From Methanobacterium sp. (lineage in GTDB: Archaea > Methanobacteriota > Methanobacteria > Methanobacteriales > Methanobacteriaceae): 11,023 nucleotides of DNA. Made by a program: the position numbers and the translations under genes. This document shows positions 8,408 to 11,023 of this stretch, in pieces. The stretch is taken from NCBI GenBank assembly GCA_030539815.1, contig JAUNXM010000060.1:1-11023 (forward strand). Reading direction: 5' to 3'. Numbering within the stretch: the first letter of the stretch is position 1; the number at the start of each line of letters is the position of its first letter. The notes beneath the pieces are model-generated. The model was not told the origin of the DNA. It ran no database searches and saw nothing but the letters and a program-made list of their open reading frames with translations.

Positions 8408-8686
8408 ATGCAAGTTGATATTGACCATCTGGAAGAATCAGATAAAGGATGGGATGTGCGGGTTAAGGCTATTCTCAACAGTGAAGAATTTTCACAATTA
8501 AACACTGCTTCAATTAATGATATTGAAGATTTCAAGGTGGACATCCATGGTTCAGTTATTTATTTTAATTCTTTTTTGAGCATTGCCGAACCATGGGAAG
8601 ACGAACCTCTGGAAGAACTGGTCAAAGCCATTAAACTTGAAGTTGAGTATTGGGTGCTGAGATTATTGAATAAAAATCCACCATAA
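8408..8686 (+). CDS. Small acidic protein, partner of the M48 protease gene, function unknown
   Basis: 92 aa, soluble, acidic, no cysteine and no membrane segment. Predicted order is a short strand region (KGWDVRVKAIL, 13-23), a strand (FKVDIHGSVIYF, 42-53) and a long C-terminal helix (68-89). GWDVRV and the C-terminal helix resemble residues 69-130 of the upstream protease (GWEVRI ... a helix ending in YFAW), so the two could share an ancestral domain; this is a weak match by eye. ATG at 8408 follows GGGGTGA (8395-8401) with a 6-nt spacer, a very good Shine-Dalgarno site. The gap to the protease gene is 43 nt, so co-transcription is likely. It may be a regulator or adaptor of the protease, by position only. 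Confidence 0.75.
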   Translation: MQVDIDHLEESDKGWDVRVKAILNSEEFSQLNTASINDIEDFKVDIHGSVIYFNSFLSIAEPWEDEPLEELVKAIKLEVEYWVLRLLNKNPP

Positions 8687-8704
8687 TTAGCTTATGAAAT
8701 GATC

Positions 8705-8753
8705 AAAAAAAAGAAATAATTAACATAAAAAATCCTTTAAAATAATTTTAAAG
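8705..8753 (-). terminator. Terminator of the four-helix membrane protein gene, overlapping its stop codon
   Basis: A 19-bp palindrome CTTTAAAAT-A-ATTTTAAAG (8735-8753) covers the last codons and stop of the minus-strand gene. On that strand it is followed by TTTTTT (8727-8732) and then by eight T (8705-8712). It may also stop transcription arriving from the convergent M48 operon. Confidence 0.55.
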
Positions 8754-9195
8754 CCCTTAAAATCAAGCGAACAACTTCAAAAATACTCACAATAACCAGA
8801 ACCACCATGGCTAATATCAAAGCAAATTTAAGAGTTAATGCAACCCAATAATGGCTTAATATGAATGGGAATATTGTGTATAAATAGTAAACTACAGTAA
8901 ATCCCAAGATGTTCAGGATTATTTGGATTATGCTTCTAAACCAACCCGGATGATAGATTAAGAATAGTATGTTACCAATTATGGTGGCAACAATAGATAT
9001 GTTAAATATCCACAGAACATCCTGGAATGAAGGGGCTATGAAGGTCAAATTCCAGGAAAGAAGATTGTTCACAATATATAAGAAAATTATGTTGACAATA
9101 ATGGCACCTATAAATTCCGATGTTTTAGCTTCCTTTTCTTTCAAAAGATTTTTCAGAAAATCGTTCACATTCTCTAAACCGGATGATTCTTTCAA
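8737..9195 (-). CDS. Four-helix integral membrane protein, unknown function
   Basis: 152 aa from the TTG at 9195. Residues 1-26 are a charged, cytosolic-looking lead ([14 protein letters not shown]). Four hydrophobic segments follow at about 27-47, 59-81, 88-109 and 119-148, with a short loop HPGWFRS between the second and third and a basic end ([10 protein letters not shown]). There are no cysteines and no catalytic motif, and I do not recognise the family. Start choice: TTG at 9222 gives nine more residues but has no Shine-Dalgarno site. The TTG at 9195 is preceded by GGAAGTGAT (9199-9207), nearly a full match to the archaeal anti-SD partner, so it is preferred. It lies downstream of the MFS gene on the same strand (134-bp gap), too far to claim one transcript. 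Confidence 0.65.
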   Translation of the reverse strand: MKESSGLENVNDFLKNLLKEKEAKTSEFIGAIIVNIIFLYIVNNLLSWNLTFIAPSFQDVLWIFNISIVATIIGNILFLIYHPGWFRSIIQIILNILGFTVVYYLYTIFPFILSHYWVALTLKFALILAMVVLVIVSIFEVVRLILRALKLF

Positions 9196-9329
9196 AAAAT
9201 CACTTCCACGCTGGATATTCAATATTAGTTGTTATTATTAAATTTGGTTGGACGATATTAAATAGTTTTCAGGGATCATTAAATATTTTTTTCAACACAA
9301 TCAGGATAGTATCTGTTTCATTTCTAATA

Positions 9330-10739
9330 TTATACATTAGTTTTTTTATTCCGGACAATATAGGAGATTAATGCCCCACCTACACTGAATAATGCGAATA
9401 ACGAGAATGAAAGTCGCAATCCTTCCAGGAATAGGGAGTAATTTGAAGGTCCGATTTCAACGTTACCCATGACTCCAGTTAGAATCAACAGGAAGATCCC
9501 CATACTCATGGTTTGACCGATGAAAACCATTGTGGAAAGGGTGGCTGAGCCAACTCCATAGTACCTGGTGGATAAGGATCTTAAAAAATTCTGATTGGTA
9601 GGAACCGAGAACAAAGCCAATCCCACACCCACCAATAATAATCCAGTAACGATTATGATTAGATGAGTATCCCCACCCAATAAGGCAAGTAAGGATAGAC
9701 CAGTGGCACAGACTAGGGCCCCTATAATAATAACTCCTTGATTGACTTTTTTATCAGTCCAGCGCCCGATTAATGGTGATAGAATTGCAACAGCTAGTGG
9801 TTGCACTGCCAGGATAAGAGCTGTGGTTAAGGTATCCAGTCCACGTAGATCCTGAAGATATAAACTTAGAAGGGTCCACATTGCAGAGGTGGCCACAGTA
9901 ACCAAAAGTAGAGCCAGGCCAGAAAAACTGGTCAATTTATTCTTGAAAATTCCCAGGGGAATGATGGGATTATTAGAGTATTTAACCAATTTAAAAAAGA
10001 TGAAAAATCCAAATAAACCAGTTAAAAGTATGATTTTCCCTAATAAATCATTGAATGCTGAAACACCGTACATCAAGGCGGATAAGAATAGGAAGTAGAT
10101 AATTGATCCGGTGATGTCAAATTTTTCTCCTGAAGATCCCTTCCACTCCCCCTTGAATCTGGTGATTATGAGGGCCAGTGAAAATAATCCGATGGGGACA
10201 TTTATGAAGAATATGCTTTTCCATCCACAGATTTGAGTCAGGAACCCCCCTAGTAGGGGGCCCATAAATAAGCCTAGATAAACTGCAGCAAGATTTATTC
10301 CCAGAACCTGGCCCCTTTTTTCCAGGGGAAAAATAGAGATCAAAAGGGCTATTCCTGTTGCAAATATCATTGCACAACCTACTCCCTGCAAGAAACTGAT
10401 AAAAACTAAAATAATTCCGGAAATAGAGAAAATTGCCAGAAATGATGCCAGGGTATAAACTAAAAACCCAGCAGTGAAAACTTTTTTACGACCATAGATA
10501 TCAGCCAGTCTTCCGAAGGGAATGACCAGAGCGGCGTTGGCCAGGGTAAACGCTGTGGGTATCCATCCCAGAATAAGTATGCTAACTGAGAGTTCATTCT
10601 GGATTAGGGGGAGGGCCAGGCTGAGTGAAGATCCCATAAAGGGTATTAAAAATGATCCAATAACCACCAGAACCAGTGCACATCTTTTAACAGACCCATA
10701 TTTCCCAGACAGTAAATTTTCCTTTGGAATTGAAGTCAT
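9330..10739 (-). CDS. Major facilitator superfamily drug-efflux-type transporter (DHA2, 14-helix)
   Basis: 469 aa with about 14 hydrophobic segments. Signature motifs are [11 protein letters not shown] (76-86; motif A, the loop between helices 2 and 3), [12 protein letters not shown] (156-167; motif C, the antiporter motif of helix 5) and [14 protein letters not shown] (57-70; motif D1 type). These place it in the EmrB/QacA-like, proton-driven exporter branch. The substrate cannot be read from sequence; drug, lipid-like or metabolite export are all possible. Starts: TTG at 10790 lies too close to a TATA-like stretch (about 10796-10812). ATG at 10748 has only TTGGG before it. ATG at 10739 has GGGAATGAT, a fair Shine-Dalgarno match, four nt upstream. 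I prefer 10739; it begins 31 residues ahead of the first membrane helix region. Gene is single on the minus strand. Confidence 0.9.
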   Translation of the reverse strand: MTSIPKENLLSGKYGSVKRCALVLVVIGSFLIPFMGSSLSLALPLIQNELSVSILILGWIPTAFTLANAALVIPFGRLADIYGRKKVFTAGFLVYTLASFLAIFSISGIILVFISFLQGVGCAMIFATGIALLISIFPLEKRGQVLGINLAAVYLGLFMGPLLGGFLTQICGWKSIFFINVPIGLFSLALIITRFKGEWKGSSGEKFDITGSIIYFLFLSALMYGVSAFNDLLGKIILLTGLFGFFIFFKLVKYSNNPIIPLGIFKNKLTSFSGLALLLVTVATSAMWTLLSLYLQDLRGLDTLTTALILAVQPLAVAILSPLIGRWTDKKVNQGVIIIGALVCATGLSLLALLGGDTHLIIIVTGLLLVGVGLALFSVPTNQNFLRSLSTRYYGVGSATLSTMVFIGQTMSMGIFLLILTGVMGNVEIGPSNYSLFLEGLRLSFSLFALFSVGGALISYIVRNKKTNV

Positions 10740-10795
10740 AGGTATCATTCCCAAACCAATGGGCACTATATTATGTGAAAAATTGTTCAAACACT

Positions 10796-10812
10796 TAAAT
10801 ATAATATATACA
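10796..10812 (-). promoter_or_regulatory. TATA-like region upstream of the MFS gene
   Basis: On the minus strand this reads TATATATTATATTTAAG. A start of RNA about 25 nt downstream (10775-10785) would give a leader of roughly 40 nt to the ATG at 10739. The exact box cannot be fixed because the whole stretch is AT-only. Confidence 0.4.
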
Positions 10813-11023
10813 TTATAGAATATATGGTTTAGATGATTTAATAGGTGTTTATAATATCATTCCGGTTATTATATGAAAATTTAGGTAATCCCATGTTTCC
10901 AAGTATAGATGTCTGGAATTGGAAGAACAAATTATTTATTGGTACCAACTAAGGTATTCAACGGATTATACTACAATTATTGATTGATAAAGTAGAACTA
11001 AGTCAAATAACAAAAACTAAAGT

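Noticed and set aside
10246..10260. Perfect 15-nt palindrome CCCCCTA-G-TAGGGGG
   Set aside because: It falls inside the MFS motif C codons (Gly-Pro-Leu-Leu-Gly-Gly) and follows from GGN/CCN codon choice; no T-run or other regulatory context.
10522..10818. Open frame of 98 codons on the plus strand, antisense to the MFS gene start
   Set aside because: It is the antisense shadow of a clearly recognisable transporter; composition is not protein-like and there is no ribosome-binding site.
10820..11023. Possible short coding region at the right end
   Set aside because: The only frame with an ATG (near 10892) stops after about 19 codons; the rest is AT-rich with no recognisable RNA or repeat.

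Overview
The window looks like ordinary chromosomal core of a methanogenic archaeon, most likely Methanobacteriales (Methanobacterium-like). This is inferred from several signs: a TRAM-domain mini-protein, an archaeal NucS/EndoMS nuclease, archaeal TATA boxes 22-30 bp upstream of starts, Shine-Dalgarno sites of the GGAGG/GGTGAT type, poly-U terminators and very AT-rich intergenic DNA. No mobile element, CRISPR array, rRNA or tRNA was seen.

Layout, left to right. At 1-274 (minus) lies the N-terminal part of a cobalamin-binding sensor-type protein, cut by the window edge. A 402-bp AT-rich gap follows, with a terminator-like hairpin for the next gene. Then come a TRAM RNA-binding protein (minus) and a membrane-anchored protein (minus) that joins a cytosolic zinc ribbon to an M14-carboxypeptidase-like outer domain. 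On the plus strand follow a MoxR-type AAA+ ATPase, which appears to start at a non-standard ATT codon, and a CoxE-like VWA protein. These two are separated by a 204-bp spacer full of 19-20-bp periodic repeats. Next, all on the minus strand, are a small cysteine-rich protein, a calcineurin-like phosphoesterase and NucS. On the plus strand are an M48 membrane metalloprotease and a 92-aa partner. The window ends with two minus-strand membrane proteins: a four-helix protein of unknown function and a 14-helix-type MFS exporter.

How the genes may work together: MoxR and VWA proteins usually act as a pair, the ATPase remodelling a target that the VWA protein recruits. The M48 protease and its small neighbour are probably co-transcribed and may share a related domain. 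The phosphoesterase and the small Cys-rich protein may form a two-gene transcript. NucS stands alone and serves mismatch or branched-DNA repair.

Two ways of starting translation can be read from the DNA. Three minus-strand genes (the zinc-ribbon/M14 protein, the phosphoesterase and NucS) have a TATA box 22-30 nt before the start and no Shine-Dalgarno site, so they are probably leaderless. Most others have a clear Shine-Dalgarno site. No clearly new defence or mobile system was found. The most notable points are the ATT start, the phased repeats, the zinc-ribbon/M14 architecture and the possible domain shared within the M48 pair.
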